A stretch of DNA of 64,000 nt from Hydrangea macrophylla (Eukaryota > Streptophyta > Magnoliopsida > Cornales > Hydrangeaceae). Positions 32,301-44,394 of the stretch are shown here, piece by piece. Below the pieces are notes generated by a model. That model had not been told where the DNA came from. It was given only the letters and a program-made list of their open reading frames with translations, and searched no databases. Positions within the stretch are counted from its first letter, which is position 1; each line of letters starts with the position of its first letter. The stretch is taken from assembly GCA_033977485.1 (NCBI GenBank), contig CM066989.1, positions 33,581,095-33,645,094 on the forward strand. Direction: 5' to 3'. A program made the position numbers and the translations under genes.

Positions 32301-35300
32301 CCTGTGGATACCGGCATTTGGGCCCACTTTTAAAACATTTTCAAATTTCAAATACCAAGAGTCGCCACTTAATTTTTAAAAGAAAAATTAAGAAACCGTT
32401 TTGAAAGCAAACTGATATTTTGCGAAACCAAAGATAATCTGGGTCCGGGGATTATGGAATGAAAGGGGAAGGAGCCCGGCGGACTAAAATACCCCCTTTC
32501 ATCCTATCTCGCGATAGGCCTCTACTCATCATCCTTTTTAATCGAATTATTAATCAAAGCATACCCTCAACTAATACATATATAAATAGTACATTACACA
32601 AGCATGTTGAAAATGGTGCAAAATAGCTAATGACAAAATATCATTCATAAGCCACGTAATTCAAATAGCAAGCACAATAATGTGCAAGTAGGGAACTAGA
32701 GAACTTACCCGGGATACAGCCGTGAAATGTGAAACATGCAATGCATACAAAGAAGTCCTAAGAAATGGTCTCTATACCACATATACACATAAGGCAAAAT
32801 CTAGTCTAAGGTGTCGCACATGAAGTCGGAAAATCAATTAAAATCAAGGAATGAAATAACTAGAGAAGGAGTTGAGAAATTGTACCTCAAATGCGCTACA
32901 AAACAAAGATTAGTACACATACCTTGATCAAAGATATCAAATAATCAACCCTAAGCTTCTAGCTTAAATCTATCAAGTATAGAAAGAATTGATAAAACTA
33001 TGAATTCCTTTTGATTAGTTGGAGCCACAGCACCTCTATAGAATTGCAAGTCTCAACTAGGAGCCAATGTAATATAAGGGTTCTATAATCCCAACATGAT
33101 CATAAGGAATCCATGTTTATATTCAATTATGTTCAACTAAGTCCAATTTTATCCAAGAACTAGCTCTAATCATAAGCGTCAACATACATGAATGAATGAA
33201 TGAATAAGAACAAGAATGAGATATGAATTTATTCACTAATTTGGACCACTTAGCCTCTGGATTTAAGCTAAATTATCATTATTCAAAACATGATTTGGGT
33301 CCCAAGACATTAGGAAACCATTTAAGTTAAAATCAATGAGACTAGACAAAAACAGTGACTGTTTTTCTTAAATTGCAGAGAGCAGACCATATTTTAAAAG
33401 GTAGAAAAATCATACATCCAATGGTTGGATCTTAATGATTTTTGGGTGTGATATGACTCTGTGAGTCTAGTTTTTAACCTAAAAAGAAAAACAAGGTTTG
33501 AACGGTTAGATCTCTGGGAGTATAGAAAACACTAGACATCACTCAAGAATCTGCAACTCTCTGTCCAGAGAATTTGTACGATTTTCTAAAATAGTAAAAA
33601 AATGAGAAACACTTAGATCTTTTTAGGGCACTTTACTAACACATTGAAATACTTAGAAAAAAATATTTTGGGCCAAGAAAAATCAATTAAGGTTCTGATT
33701 TATTAATTTTAAAACGGACTTACTATTCTGAAATTTTGGACAGAGAGTTGCTTGTTTTGAAATCACAAGACCAAACCATCCTAAGCATGGAATTTCATCA
33801 AAACAAAAATCACAGAGGTGCTTAAATGGGTTATGAACATCCTCCAATTGGTCTCGTCCGATTTCCAATGAACTATGATTTTATAAAAAAATTTGATCAC
33901 AGTTGGCTTGTGGATTCACTGCACCTTTGTTAAATTGATGTTCATATTTCGAATCAAACTTGATCCATGATTCTAGAGAGAACTAGGATCAAGTATGACT
34001 ATGATCATTGGAATAAATAATGAAACATGAAGATGTTCATGGATTTAGCCTTAATGGATTTCCATCATAGATCTCATAGCAAGAGAATCCTAAGGTCTTA
34101 CTTAATCTTATAAATTTTGAATTTAAACTATTAAAATCTACATCTAATTCCTCTCTCAAACATATGATCCTCGAGGAATATAGAGTCATGAAATCCTAAT
34201 CCCCTCTCAAATTAATGGTCCTTGGAGACTTAAATGAAATCAAAAATCAAATGAACCTTCATAAGGTATAGAAATAACTCTATGAGATTCAATTTGGAGG
34301 ACCTAAGTCATGAACTAAGACTTAATTCCATCAAACAAAATATGGATATAAGAATGACCCACTTTAATCTCCATATAAGCCATAAGACCATAGGAGACTA
34401 ATGGATCAACCTAAAGAGAATCCAATGAGATATTGAAGATCTCATGGATTTCCAAGAGATAATAGAGACAAAGAGAAGTAAAATCAAAGTCTCCATGAAA
34501 CCCAAATAACAAATGCTTTCTTAACTTGTTTTTGTTTTAAAATCCAAGGCTATTTTCTAGATCCAAACTAATGAAGACAACTTATGAAACTTCAATCACA
34601 AACTCAATGTGGTGTGTGATGAAATGAGGTAGGAAGAGAGGTTTTGAAAATGTGTAAAAATCCTCTAGATGTATGAATTTGTGATTGAATTATGTAGAAC
34701 AAGTATAAGAATAAGGATTTAACCTCTAGATCTTCTCAGGATTTGATTGATTTGGAGAGATCCAAGCCTTACAAGCAATGCTCTTCTTCTTTTTCCTTGA
34801 AGCTTTAAGGTTCTTCAATGGAGATTTGAGGAATTGGGTGAATTGGGTAGGATTTCTATGGGGTTTTTGGGTTTCTCTCTCTATATTTCTCTAAGAACAA
34901 ACTCAATCTTCAAAATTCAGCTTCTCCCTTTAAAATTCAAGTCTCATTCTTCTAGATTTAAGTCTCTCTCTCTAGATTCAAGTCTCCAACCTCTCAAAAT
35001 GAGAGAAAATGGGGTTTTTATAGACTTTCATTATCTTAGGGGCTAAGATAAGGGTAGATAGGTCAATTAGAGATAGTGGGAGCATGGTTTGCATGACCTA
35101 GGAGTAGTAAACACGTACACAAAAAATGGCATCGTTTGGTGCATTCATTTGATCAAAGATTGAAAAGGATTTTTGGCTTAAATATGCAAATCAGCCTAGG
35201 CCGGCAGTCAATGAAGATGAAACGGCACTCGCTGAGTCCCGCGCGGCACTCAGTGAGTGCCGCAGCGGCATTCACTGACTGCCGTTCTGGCACTTTGAGT

Positions 35301-35960
35301 GCCGCTGCACAGCAATTCAGCACTATTCACAGCAATTCAGCACCTTTAGGTATTTTAGATATTAAGTAAATGTAATTAATGAAATACCCCCCATTTGGAT
35401 TCAATAAAAATATCTAAAAAATCAAAATTCTTAAGGAAAAAAAGTCAACTCTCCCTCCGAAGGCAAAATTTCCAATATCCTACACAATTCTTCTTGAAGA
35501 CTTTTCGATTTCTCAATGTTCTTTTCATTTAAAAATTCTTAAAAATCATTTCTAGCATAAGGGAGACCCAATGAACAATTACGTGGACTTTTCATCTTGA
35601 AATTCGGAAATTTTACGATTGACCCCCTTTTGATCCGTTGACTTTTCACTAGGTCAATTGTTGACTTTTTCGGGGTTCATGCTAAATTTCTCTCTTTTTC
35701 AAAATGGTTTTAAGATGCTCCGAGGACAATATCGTGTTTCTATACGTGTTCAAAACTCATAGTCCACAAGGTGATAGGTAAATACAAATTTTGGTATTTT
35801 TGGCTGAAAATGGTGATTTGGACTGAGATTTTTCTGGGAATAGAATCAGATTGCTTGTAAGAGTCTTGATTCCGACGAGACATATTCATCATTGATCTCC
35901 AGAAGTAAATCCCCCTAAGTTTAATAGTTCGGTTAAAATTGGGGTGTCTACACCCCATTC
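32301..35960. other. Non-coding repeat-like block, possibly a LARD-type or LTR-derived element
   Basis: The left part has CCAAGAGTCGCCACTTAATT and GGTCCGGGGATTATGG, phrases I recognise from a widespread dicot repeat; the right part ends GGGGTGTCTACA near 35953. No ORF longer than about 85 codons and no retroelement protein motif is visible in 3.6 kb. The interior is AT-rich and looks evenly non-coding. Superfamily is not assigned. Confidence 0.35.
35222..35343. repeat. GC-rich palindromic minisatellite
   Basis: The near-palindrome CGGCACTCAGTGAGTGCCG recurs in variants (CGGCACTCGCTGAGTCCCG, CGGCATTCACTGACTGCCG, GGCACTTTGAGTGCCG) within 90 bases, followed by two copies of CACAGCAATTCAGCAC. 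It stands out sharply from the AT-rich surroundings. Confidence 0.65.
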
Positions 35961-36724
35961 CACAAAACTGGGTACCCCTTGGGGCCCAAACCCAAAACAT
36001 GAAAGAGCCTTATAAATACACTAAAGACTTCTTCTATTTTTCCTATGTGGGATAAGGCAAGTTGTGAACCTTTTTCATTTCAATAACTCGTTGAAGGGGA
36101 CAACCTTTAAGCATTAATTTCTTATTCACCCATCAATAGTTTTGGACATGTGAATATCCAAACTTCATCTCCTCATGAAGGATAACACAAATTCATAAGA
36201 ACCGCACTTAAAATCTAAGTGGGTCCCACTTTTATTAGCCCTTAAACATGGCCAATAACACATATTTATCCAACAATATATACTTTGCTATTAATGAGGA
36301 ACATTAAGGAAAGCACTACACGGAATGTGCATGTAAATTTATGAGAAATTTGGTGATAGACCCATCAATATTAGGTGGATTAGCTGAAAACCTACATGAT
36401 TTGATAGTTTTTTTTTTGGAGTCCCTCACCACTGTTGTTATTTAGCGAAAAGTCACTCGCTGGAAGTTTCTCTGAACAAAAAAATGGCTAACTTAATATT
36501 ATATGTCTACTTTAAACCACCGTAACTTACTCGTTTATAAGTGGTTTTTTTTTTTTTGAATTTCATGTATTTGATCGAGATCTATGGATTGAACTTGAAA
36601 ATTGTTCAAAACAAAAATAATTTGAAAATTCATTTTTTGACTTTATCTCTCAAAATAAATAATATTATCTATTAACTGACAAATAATATTGACGATAATA
36701 ACACACCCCTAGTAGATATAAAAG
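35961..36724. other. No recognised feature
   Basis: AT-rich spacer. It may be an old LTR remnant (a TATAAATAC-like motif near 36013) but shows no supporting ends. Confidence 0.3.
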
Positions 36725-38592
36725 TGTCACACCCCAACCCGCCCCCGCGGGCTAGGACACGTGTAACCAAGCCAACAAACCAAACAATCATTTTTAACGT
36801 TCTAAAAATAACATTTTAAAGTGGAATACCAGGGGTAAACTAGCTTTTTATCAAACAAAATAATAAAGAGAAATAAAATAAAATTTTAAAATAATCGAAT
36901 GGTACTCGGACAGGGTTCCCTCTATTACAGCACCATTCCCCCTGTTAATCAAAAATTGCAATACCAATATATCACCAAAACCACTTGAAAATACTTTCAA
37001 AACTCCAACACACAATTCATTTTACAAGGATTTAATAGAAAACCCAAACATAAACTCATCTCCCAAAAATACAAACACTAGGAATAGAGCTACTCATCTA
37101 AATTCATTTACATATGAACATATTAAATAAAAACCATTAATCTCGAGCTATCCAGAACCCCCACGTTCAACGCTTCTCACTGTGGTGCTCGTCCGTACCT
37201 GCGTGGTCATTAGCCACAAAACTGAATAAGCTTTCGCTTAGTGAGTACGTGGTGCTAATCATGCAATTGGAGTATTTAATGATTCATAACACCAATTAAA
37301 CATCACAACAATAAATGGTCGCAGGCGTGTCAAGTAACCAATCACCATCGTTCTGGACCCCAGATTCCGGGCCATTCTCACTTTCGTCGCTTTTAAAGCG
37401 ATATCACTCACTCTTATGTGACCGTAGTCAATTCGTTGTGGTCGTCACCACGTCCCCTTTTCTCTGAGGATTCATCATCATCCCCCTTTTCTCTGAGGAA
37501 TGGCGTCCCTTATATACGGGCTAAATAATGGTGATTATCAATTAACACCCTTTGACCCAAATAAGCACATAAGCAATTCAACATGTCAACATGGCAATTT
37601 CAACATTTTAGACATGTTAAATAATAATTAATCACATGCTTTTCTACTTAATCACAATTAAGCATTTTAAAGCATTCACTGATAAATAAATAACATTAAA
37701 CATCCAATTTTGGGATTAGGACACTCACCTCACGAATAAATCCCAAATAAGCCTAGAAATCCCAAACTCCTTCGCAATACTAGCTCTAGATACTCCCAAT
37801 GATATTCCTACATATATATATCACATATATGTATCACCCCTTAAAATGGGTCGCGGAAAAACATTATCAAATTTGAAAAAGAAAGACATAGAAATAATCC
37901 TCTTACCTCCACGAGTCCGAATATGGCTTCGGTTCGCGAAATAGAGGTCGTACGATGAATCTACGGCGACAAAATGGCGCGGAACCCTTTTTGCCTTTTC
38001 CGTTCTCGTTGCTGCTCTAGACTCTGAAACTCTTGAGTCTTATTTTGATTCCCTTTTTTTTTTATTATTATTTAACTTGTTACTAACCGACTAACATCTG
38101 ATTGAGGATATATTATGATTTTCTCGTATTTGTATTTACACCCCCACATGTTTCTAAAGTCCTATTATGAAACCCCCTAAACTTTATATTAACTACCAAA
38201 TATCTAAGTGGGTATGTGTCTATGTCACGCATGGGTCCCAAAAGTGGTCCCAAATATTTTATAAAGTTGCTAATTAACCTACTAGTTATGAATCCAATTC
38301 CAATTCGTCCTCACACGGGTACCCAAATTGGTACCATAAAAGGTCACAGCTAACAATAAAATATTAAAACAATTAAACAAATATTCATTTAATCACATAA
38401 ATGCAACTAAATGCAATTATCTAATCTGGACCTCTCGTGGATCCCATTTCACATCTATCCAACTGTGCCCTTCTCGAAGCACTTATCACATCGGGGTAAC
38501 TGAAACTTACCCAAATATCACATGCAATTAATTATACTAATTAATGCGTGAAAAATAAATATTACTTCCATTTTCTGGGTACGGGTATTACA
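36725..38592 (-). repeat. 3' LTR of Tekay element 1
   Basis: 1868 bp, TGTCACACCCCAACC ... GGGTATTACA on the plus strand. A minus-strand TATA candidate TATATAAG lies at 37516-37509. The right border is set by the adjacent polypurine tract; the first 410 bases match 40779-41188. Confidence 0.85.
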
Positions 38593-38609
38593 TCTCTCCC
38601 CCCCTTTTA
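38593..38609 (-). other. Polypurine tract of Tekay element 1
   Basis: The minus strand reads AAAAGGGGGGGAGAGA directly before the LTR start TGTAATACCC. Confidence 0.8.
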
Positions 38610-38637
38610 GGAAGTTTGTCCCCAAACTTTTCTTACC

Positions 38638-40617
38638 TCAAGTGTCAAATAGGTGAGGATATTTCTCTCGGATTTCGTTCTCACGTTCCCAAGTTGCCTC
38701 CTCTACTGAATGATTACGCCATAGCACCATAACTAAAGGAATGACTTTAGTTCTGAGCACCTGATCCTTCCTATCTAGGATTCGAACTGGATGTTCAACA
38801 TAAGTCAAGTTTTCTCGAACCATCAACGGTTCCGGAGTGATACGGTGACTCGAGTCTGATAGACAATGTCTTAACATAGAAACATGAAACACATTATGAA
38901 CATTAGCCAACTCTTCTGGTAATTCCAATCGATATGCAACTGGACCAACTCTATCCACAATCAGATAAGGCCCTACAAACCTCGGACTTAACTTGCCTCG
39001 CTTACCAAATCGTGCAATACCTTTCGAAGGCGATACTTTCAAGTAAACATAATCACCTACCTCGAATTCCAACGGTCTTCTACCTGTATCCGCGTAGCTT
39101 TTGTAACGACTCTGTGCTATTTGTAACCGTTGTTTAACTAACTTAATTTTGTCGGTAGTGATTTGCACAATGTCAGGACCTATGAGTTGCTTTTCCCCAA
39201 CTTCTATCCAACATACCGGTGATCTACATTTACGACCGTACAATGCCTCGTAAGGCGCCATCCCAATACTCGTCTGGAAGCTATTATTATAAGAGAATTC
39301 CACTAACGGCAAGTGGGTTTCCCAATCTGATTTGAAATCCATAACACAACCTCGAAGCATATCTTCCAGAATCTGAATAACTCGCTCGGATTGGCCGTCT
39401 GTCTGAGGATGAAATGCTGTGCTAAAATGCAAGGTCGTCCCCATTGCCTTTTGCAAACCTTCCCAAAACCTAGACACAAATCGTGTGTCTCGATCTGACA
39501 CAATTGATACCGGTGCCCCATGTAATCTAACAATTTCTCTGACATAAAGCTCTGCTAACTTTGTCGGATCACGAGTCTTAATTGGCAAGAAATGAGCTGA
39601 TTTAGTCAACCGGTCAACGATCACCCAAATACTATCATTAGACTTAGGAGACCGTGGCAAACCTGACACAAAGTCCATCGTTATATGCTCCCATTTCCAT
39701 TCTGGTATCTCCAACGGTTGCAATTCACCAGCGGGTCGTTGATGTTCCAATTTTACTTGTTGACAAGTCGTACATTTGGCCACAAACTCGGCGACTTCCC
39801 GTTTCATACCACTCCACCAATACACTTCCCGTAAATCTCTATACATCTTGGTACTCCCCAAATTCGGTCTCTTGGAACTGCCCTGCCCTTGGAATTGACT
39901 ACCTCCTGGCCTCTTGAATGGTTGACTTTGCCCTGGTGATGACACACCTCGCTCAGCAATTAGGGCCACATCTAATACTTCTGAATACTTCGGTAGCCGG
40001 AGTATATCCACTTTTCCCCTAATCTCATCACGGAGTCCTTCCTCAAATCGTCTTGCCCGAATGAACTCATTTGGAATCAAATCCATCGCAAATCTGGCCA
40101 AACTTGTAAACTGGGCTGCGTAGTCCCTAACGCTCATATTACCCTGACTGAGATGAGAAAACTCTCGAGCCTTCTGATCACTGAAAGATAGAGGAATATA
40201 TTGCTTTGAAAACTCCTCTATAAACCCATTCCAGGTAGTTGGTGCGCCCTGCCTTAATACTGAAGTCCACCAGTTTCGTGCTTCTTCTTTTAAAGTGTCT
40301 GAGGCAAACAAGACCTTCTGTTCCTCTGTACATGGCAAAGCACGAAAAATTCTTTTCATATCAGTTAACCAATGATCAGCCTTCATCGAATCAGATTCTC
40401 CTTTGAATTGCCCTAGCTTTTGCTTGTAGAACATGGCAATAGTTGTTGATTCTGTTCTTTGTTCTGGGTTTGATGAGCTCGGTCTCTCCTCGGTAACTCG
40501 AGTTTCAGCCACTTTTACCAACTTTTCCATAACTATTTTAATTTTGTCCATACGGGCCAAAGATGGGTTCTCACCTCCAGACATCCTTGCCTGGCACCCA
40601 CAGCAAAGTATATACAT
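38638..40617 (-). CDS. gag-int: In-frame Gag-integrase-chromodomain fusion ORF (659 aa)
   Basis: Residues about 60-225 are a Ty3/gypsy Gag (QKLGQFKGESDSMKADHWL, EARNWWTSVL, then QGNMSVRDYAAQFTSLARFA). At about residue 253 (near 39860) the frame passes straight from KRPNLG into STKMYRDLREVYWW of the integrase zinc-finger region. The zinc knuckle, protease, RT, RNase H and the two integrase zinc-finger histidines are gone, while C282 and C285 remain. The integrase core keeps D315 (ITMDF), D375 (SIVSDRD) and E411 (GQSERV), with the normal D-35-E spacing. A GKLSPRFVGPY region and a C-terminal chromodomain (YVEHPVRILD to WERENEIREKYPHLF) follow. There are no stops over 659 codons. Compared with the intact relative at 58414-62916, about 840 residues (2.5 kb) are missing. 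It could act only with proteins supplied in trans. Confidence 0.9.
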   Translation of the reverse strand: MYILCCGCQARMSGGENPSLARMDKIKIVMEKLVKVAETRVTEERPSSSNPEQRTESTTIAMFYKQKLGQFKGESDSMKADHWLTDMKRIFRALPCTEEQKVLFASDTLKEEARNWWTSVLRQGAPTTWNGFIEEFSKQYIPLSFSDQKAREFSHLSQGNMSVRDYAAQFTSLARFAMDLIPNEFIRARRFEEGLRDEIRGKVDILRLPKYSEVLDVALIAERGVSSPGQSQPFKRPGGSQFQGQGSSKRPNLGSTKMYRDLREVYWWSGMKREVAEFVAKCTTCQQVKLEHQRPAGELQPLEIPEWKWEHITMDFVSGLPRSPKSNDSIWVIVDRLTKSAHFLPIKTRDPTKLAELYVREIVRLHGAPVSIVSDRDTRFVSRFWEGLQKAMGTTLHFSTAFHPQTDGQSERVIQILEDMLRGCVMDFKSDWETHLPLVEFSYNNSFQTSIGMAPYEALYGRKCRSPVCWIEVGEKQLIGPDIVQITTDKIKLVKQRLQIAQSRYKSYADTGRRPLEFEVGDYVYLKVSPSKGIARFGKRGKLSPRFVGPYLIVDRVGPVAYRLELPEELANVHNVFHVSMLRHCLSDSSHRITPEPLMVRENLTYVEHPVRILDRKDQVLRTKVIPLVMVLWRNHSVEEATWERENEIREKYPHLFDT

Positions 40618-40762
40618 TCATGTTACTTTTAAATAAATTGCAATGCATGCTAAATAACATTTTAAAGCATGCTAAATAAACATGGATGCATGATCGTACT
40701 ATTACGTGCCATTGTGTGCACACTCACGCGTCGTCACTCGTACCCAAGGCTCTAGCCTATTA

Positions 40763-40773
40763 CTCTGATACCA
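40763..40773 (-). other. Primer binding site of Tekay element 1 (tRNA-iMet type)
   Basis: TGGTATCAGAG on the minus strand, five bases inside the 5' LTR end. It matches the 3' end of the initiator methionine tRNA, the usual primer of plant chromoviruses. Confidence 0.8.
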
Positions 40774-40778
40774 AAAAT

Positions 40779-41188
40779 TGTCACACTCCAACCCGCCCCC
40801 GCGGTCTGGGACACGTGTAACCAAGCCAACAAACCAAACAACCATTTTTAACATTCTAAAAATAACATTTTAAAGTGAAATACCAGGGGTAAACTAGCTT
40901 TTTATCAAACAAAATAATAAAGAGAAATAAAATAAAGTTTTAAAATAATCGAATGGTACTCGGATAGGGTTCCCTCTATTACAGCACCATTCCCCCTGTT
41001 AATCAAAAATTGCAATACCAATATATCACCAAAACCACTTGAAAATACTTTCAAAACTCCAACACACAATTCATTTTACAAGGATTTAATAGAAAACCCA
41101 AACATAAACTCATCTCCCAAAAATACAAACACTAGGAATAGAGCTACTCATCTAAATTCATTTACATATGAACATATTAAATAAAAAC
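40779..41188 (-). repeat. 5' LTR of Tekay element 1 (truncated)
   Basis: Starts TGTCACACTCCAACC and matches 36725-37134 base for base apart from about 8 substitutions. It stops at ATAAAAAC where the Tat LTR begins. Confidence 0.9.
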
Positions 41189-41815
41189 TGATATGTCCAG
41201 AAATATTCTGTAGCAGTCCAACCGCCACGTGGTCAGTTATTAGCCCGGGGAATCCGGATTGGGAGCGCAGAGTCCACAATCCGGAGATGTCCAGCTATTA
41301 CCGTCCGGGATACCCAGCCGCTCGGGCACCAGGAGTAGTGCAACCCCGGGAGGTGCGGCGTGAATCATGTTTCCTACTGTTTCCTTGTGTGGCTGCAACT
41401 CTATTAAGGAAGAATTAGTGGTTTCCTAAACTACTTAGGAAACTCACCAAACATTGTGCAAATCTATTGTGATTAGATTAGGCTTCCTAATCTAATAAAC
41501 TTACCATGTAAGGGTGGACTCTTGCATCTATAAAAGAGCCCACCTACCCTCTCAAGGGGGATCCGGATATCAACTCTCTAAGCATACAAACACACATTAG
41601 AGAACTCACCAATATACACGCATACACCCGGCCGGTATTACTGGGAGTGCTGCCCATCTTGTCAGCTCACCAGGCCCGCCGGTGATCTGCTAGTAAGAAG
41701 CGCACAGACGCAACCGTGGACGTAGGTCACCTTATTAACGGGGCCGAACCACATACAAACCTTCTATGATCTTATTTCCTTTCCAAGTTGTTCTTACCAA
41801 TTTTCGGCATCATCA
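41189..41815 (+). repeat. 5' LTR of Tat element 2
   Basis: 627 bp from TGATATGTCCAG to TTCGGCATCATCA, with a TATA box at 41529-41536. The left end is fixed by the break in the Tekay LTR, the right end by the PBS three bases later. Confidence 0.8.
41529..41536 (+). promoter_or_regulatory. TATA box in the Tat-2 LTR
   Basis: TATAAAAG, 340 bp into the LTR and followed by a typical leader; it would direct transcription of gag-pol. Confidence 0.6.
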
Positions 41816-41818
41816 GTT

Positions 41819-41834
41819 TGGCGCCGTCTGTGGG
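41819..41834 (+). other. Primer binding site of Tat element 2
   Basis: TGGCGCCGTCTGTGGG three bases after the LTR end, a form commonly seen in Tat/Ogre-type elements. The primer tRNA is not assigned. Confidence 0.65.
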
Positions 41835-41880
41835 AAACGACACGGTTTCCTTGTTAACAAAAATCTTTGATTGATCAACA

Positions 41881-43284
41881 TGCCGAAGAAGAAGGGAAAG
41901 AAGACCGCCGATTCAACCGGTCAGGAGGACCTACAGATCGAGACACGGGCGGCCTCCATGACCTCCGACCAGGTCACAGTGGCGCTGGAGCGGCTCTTGG
42001 AGGGCCAGCTCCGGACACAACAGCAAATAGAGGCGCTCATGGCCCAGCATGAAAAAGTGGTCGAGGACCACGAGAAAGGCCCTTCGTCGGAGAAGCGGCC
42101 TGAAAAGAGCACTCCCAGTCAGAGGCTTGAAAAGAGCACTCCTAGTAAGAGACCCGCCCGGACGCGCGGAAAAACCAGATCCGCTCCAGGGTCCCAACTA
42201 AACCGTGAAAGCCAGGCCGAGGGAGAACGTAGCCAGCCTTCCAAGCGCCCACAGGAAGGACCTCGGTATGTTCCTCGCCGAGCGCGCCGAGTGGAGGACG
42301 CCCGGATCCTCATCGAACGGCGGCGAGCCGCAAGGGGAGAAGCATCCGGACGAAAGGTCAGGGAACCGGTCGACGATCCGCCCGCCCTAAACCGGGAGGA
42401 TCTTAGGCACAGGCTATCCCGAACTCGCAGCCTAGCGCTATCCCCAAGATCGACGCGCTTCGAGGACGAGGCATCATCGTCCGACCCCACTTACTACTCA
42501 GATGCAGAGAGGAGGACCGGGCGTACTGACGTCAAGGCCCAAGTCGAGGAGCTGCAGCAGCAGATTGAGAGGCTGAACCGCAAGTCCGGTCACGACCTCA
42601 CTAATACAGAAACAGAGTCTCCCTATACTGCCCGAGTGACATAGTTCCCAATTCCGCGGAAGTTCAAGCCCCCTCATCTCAGCTCATACGACGGCAAGGG
42701 GAGTCCAGTGGACCACATCCGCACTTATAAGGCGCAGATGGCACTGGTCACTACCATGTACGAGCTGCTATGCCTAGCGTTCCCCAGTACTCTAAAGGGA
42801 TCAGCCGCACAATGTTTCCATGATCTGAAGCCGCGGACGGTTGACGACTTCAAGGCCCTCGGCAAACTCTTCATCAGTCAGTTTGTCGGGATGCTGGACC
42901 GGTCGCAGCCAGACACCCAAGCAGCAAAGGGGGGAATCTTTAAGGGAATACGTAGATCATTTCAACCAGCAGAGGCTCTTGATTCGCAACCTCAATGAGA
43001 CCGCCGCTATCATGGCTTTTTGCTCGGGAGTTCAGCACACCAAGGTGGCCACGTCTTTTCATCGCAATCGACCGGCAACCCTGGTGGAACTCTCGAAAAG
43101 AGTAGGAAAGTGCATAGACACCGAAGAGTTCCTGAAGGCAAAGCGCGCCAGCCAGACAGGAGACGAATCCCCAAAAGCAAAGCGCAAACGCGAGGGATTT
43201 AAGAAGGGTCCGGGAAAGAAGCCAAAGCAAGATCAAAGAGAGGCTAGGGGCCAGCCCCCAACAGCTTTCACACCTCTTTCCTGA
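41881..43284 (+). pseudogene. gag: Tat element 2 gag
   Basis: Starts MPKKKGKKTADSTGQ, followed by a long charged, Arg/Ser-rich N-terminal region with short repeats (EKSTPS twice) and a coiled coil (VEELQQQIERLNRK). The gag core follows: KFKPPHLSSYDGKGSPVDHI, CLAFPSTLKGSA, then the LREYVDHFNQQRLLIRNLNE motif. Lesions are TAG at 42642-42644, a frameshift near 42930 in AAKGG(E)SLREYV, and TGA at 43282-43284 before PIHEVMA. The zinc-knuckle-like motif FCRYHKDHGHETEDCFKL lies in the next segment. Confidence 0.85.
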
Positions 43285-44394
43285 CCCATACATGAGGTGA
43301 TGGCCGCTGCAGAGGCGCAGAGGCTGTTTCCGCAGCCTACCAAGCTCAGAGCCCCTCCCGGCAAGAGGAACCGGGAGAAGTTCTGCCGTTATCACAAGGA
43401 TCACGGCCATGAAACGGAGGATTGCTTCAAGTTGAAGATAGCAATCGAAAAGCTGATCGAGCAGGGCCATCTTGCCGAGTTTGTCACAGCAGACAGACGA
43501 CCCCGACAGGATGCCCGAGCTCCCGGTCAGCCCCCTCCACCGCTCGGCCACATCAACGTGATCTCCGGAGGAACATCTGGCGGAGGTGATTCTCAGTCGG
43601 CACGGAAGAGGCACGCCCGAGCATCCCGAGCGGATGTATGGAAGATCCAATCCGCCGGCCCCTCACCAACTGACGTCTTGACGTTCTCGTCCGACGACGT
43701 ACAGGGCCTCCACTGCCCCCACGACGACCCGCTGGTAGTAACACTGTCTATAGCTAACTATATGGTCCAAAGGGTACTAGTCGACACGGGCAGTTCGTCC
43801 GACATAATGTTCACGGCAGCATTCGACCAACTCGGGATCGATCGGGATCGGCTCCGGCCAGTTGCTACTCCCCTGGTCGGATTCAACGGCTCCAGCACTC
43901 AACCGCTCGGCACGATCGAACTCCCAGTCCTCATGGGGACCTACCCGCAACAGGTTTCCGTGCTCACCAATTTCGTGATAGTGGATGCCCCATCGGCCTA
44001 CAACGTCATCCTCGGGAGGCCGACCCTCAACAAGGCCCGAGCAGTTGTCTCCACATACAGCTTGACCGTGAAGTTTTCAACTCCCCAGGGACCTGGATGC
44101 TTGCGAGGAGACCAGACCACGGCTCGAAGTTGTTATGTTAGCTCGTTGCGCCGGGGGTCAATCACCGAGACACTGAACGTCCAAGAAATGGACCCCCGGG
44201 ACCCGAGGGACATGATAGGGCCTATGGAAGAATTGGAGCAAGTTGTGCTGGATTCGGAGCACCCGAATCGGACGATCAACGTAGGCGCATTGCTGGAGCC
44301 CGTCTTGAAAGAAAAGTTGGTCCAGTTCTTGAAGCAAAACCAGGATGTTTTGCTTGGAGTCACGAGGACATGCCCGGGATCGATCCCCGGGTAA
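43285..44394 (+). pseudogene. pro: Tat element 2 gag C-terminus and aspartic protease
   Basis: Continues the gag frame: CRYHKDHGHETEDC is a zinc-knuckle variant. The protease follows with the catalytic motif VLVDTGSSSDIMF near 43780, the flap region and NVILGRPTLNKA. The protein then runs toward RT, but one base is missing in the T-run at about 44346-44352. FAWSHEDMPGIDP is therefore in another frame, and this ORF ends at 44394. Confidence 0.85.

Larger units (their letters stand above)
36725..41188 (-). mobile_element. Tekay-like chromovirus element 1, internally deleted, 5' LTR truncated
   Basis: Orientation is minus. The 3' LTR is 36725-38592, the PPT lies just right of it, then one Gag-integrase-chromodomain ORF, a PBS and the 5' LTR from 40779. 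The 5' LTR keeps only its first 410 bases (plus-strand view) because the Tat element inserted at 41188/41189. Over these 410 bases the two LTRs align without gaps and differ at about 8 positions, roughly 2 percent. Confidence 0.85.

Noticed and set aside
41921..42490. Minus-strand ORFs over Tat-2 gag
   Set aside because: GC-rich shadow frames; the plus strand carries gag in the correct position after LTR and PBS.
42940..43650. 236-codon minus-strand ORF
   Set aside because: Opposite to gag and protease with recognisable zinc-knuckle and DTGS motifs; no motif of its own.
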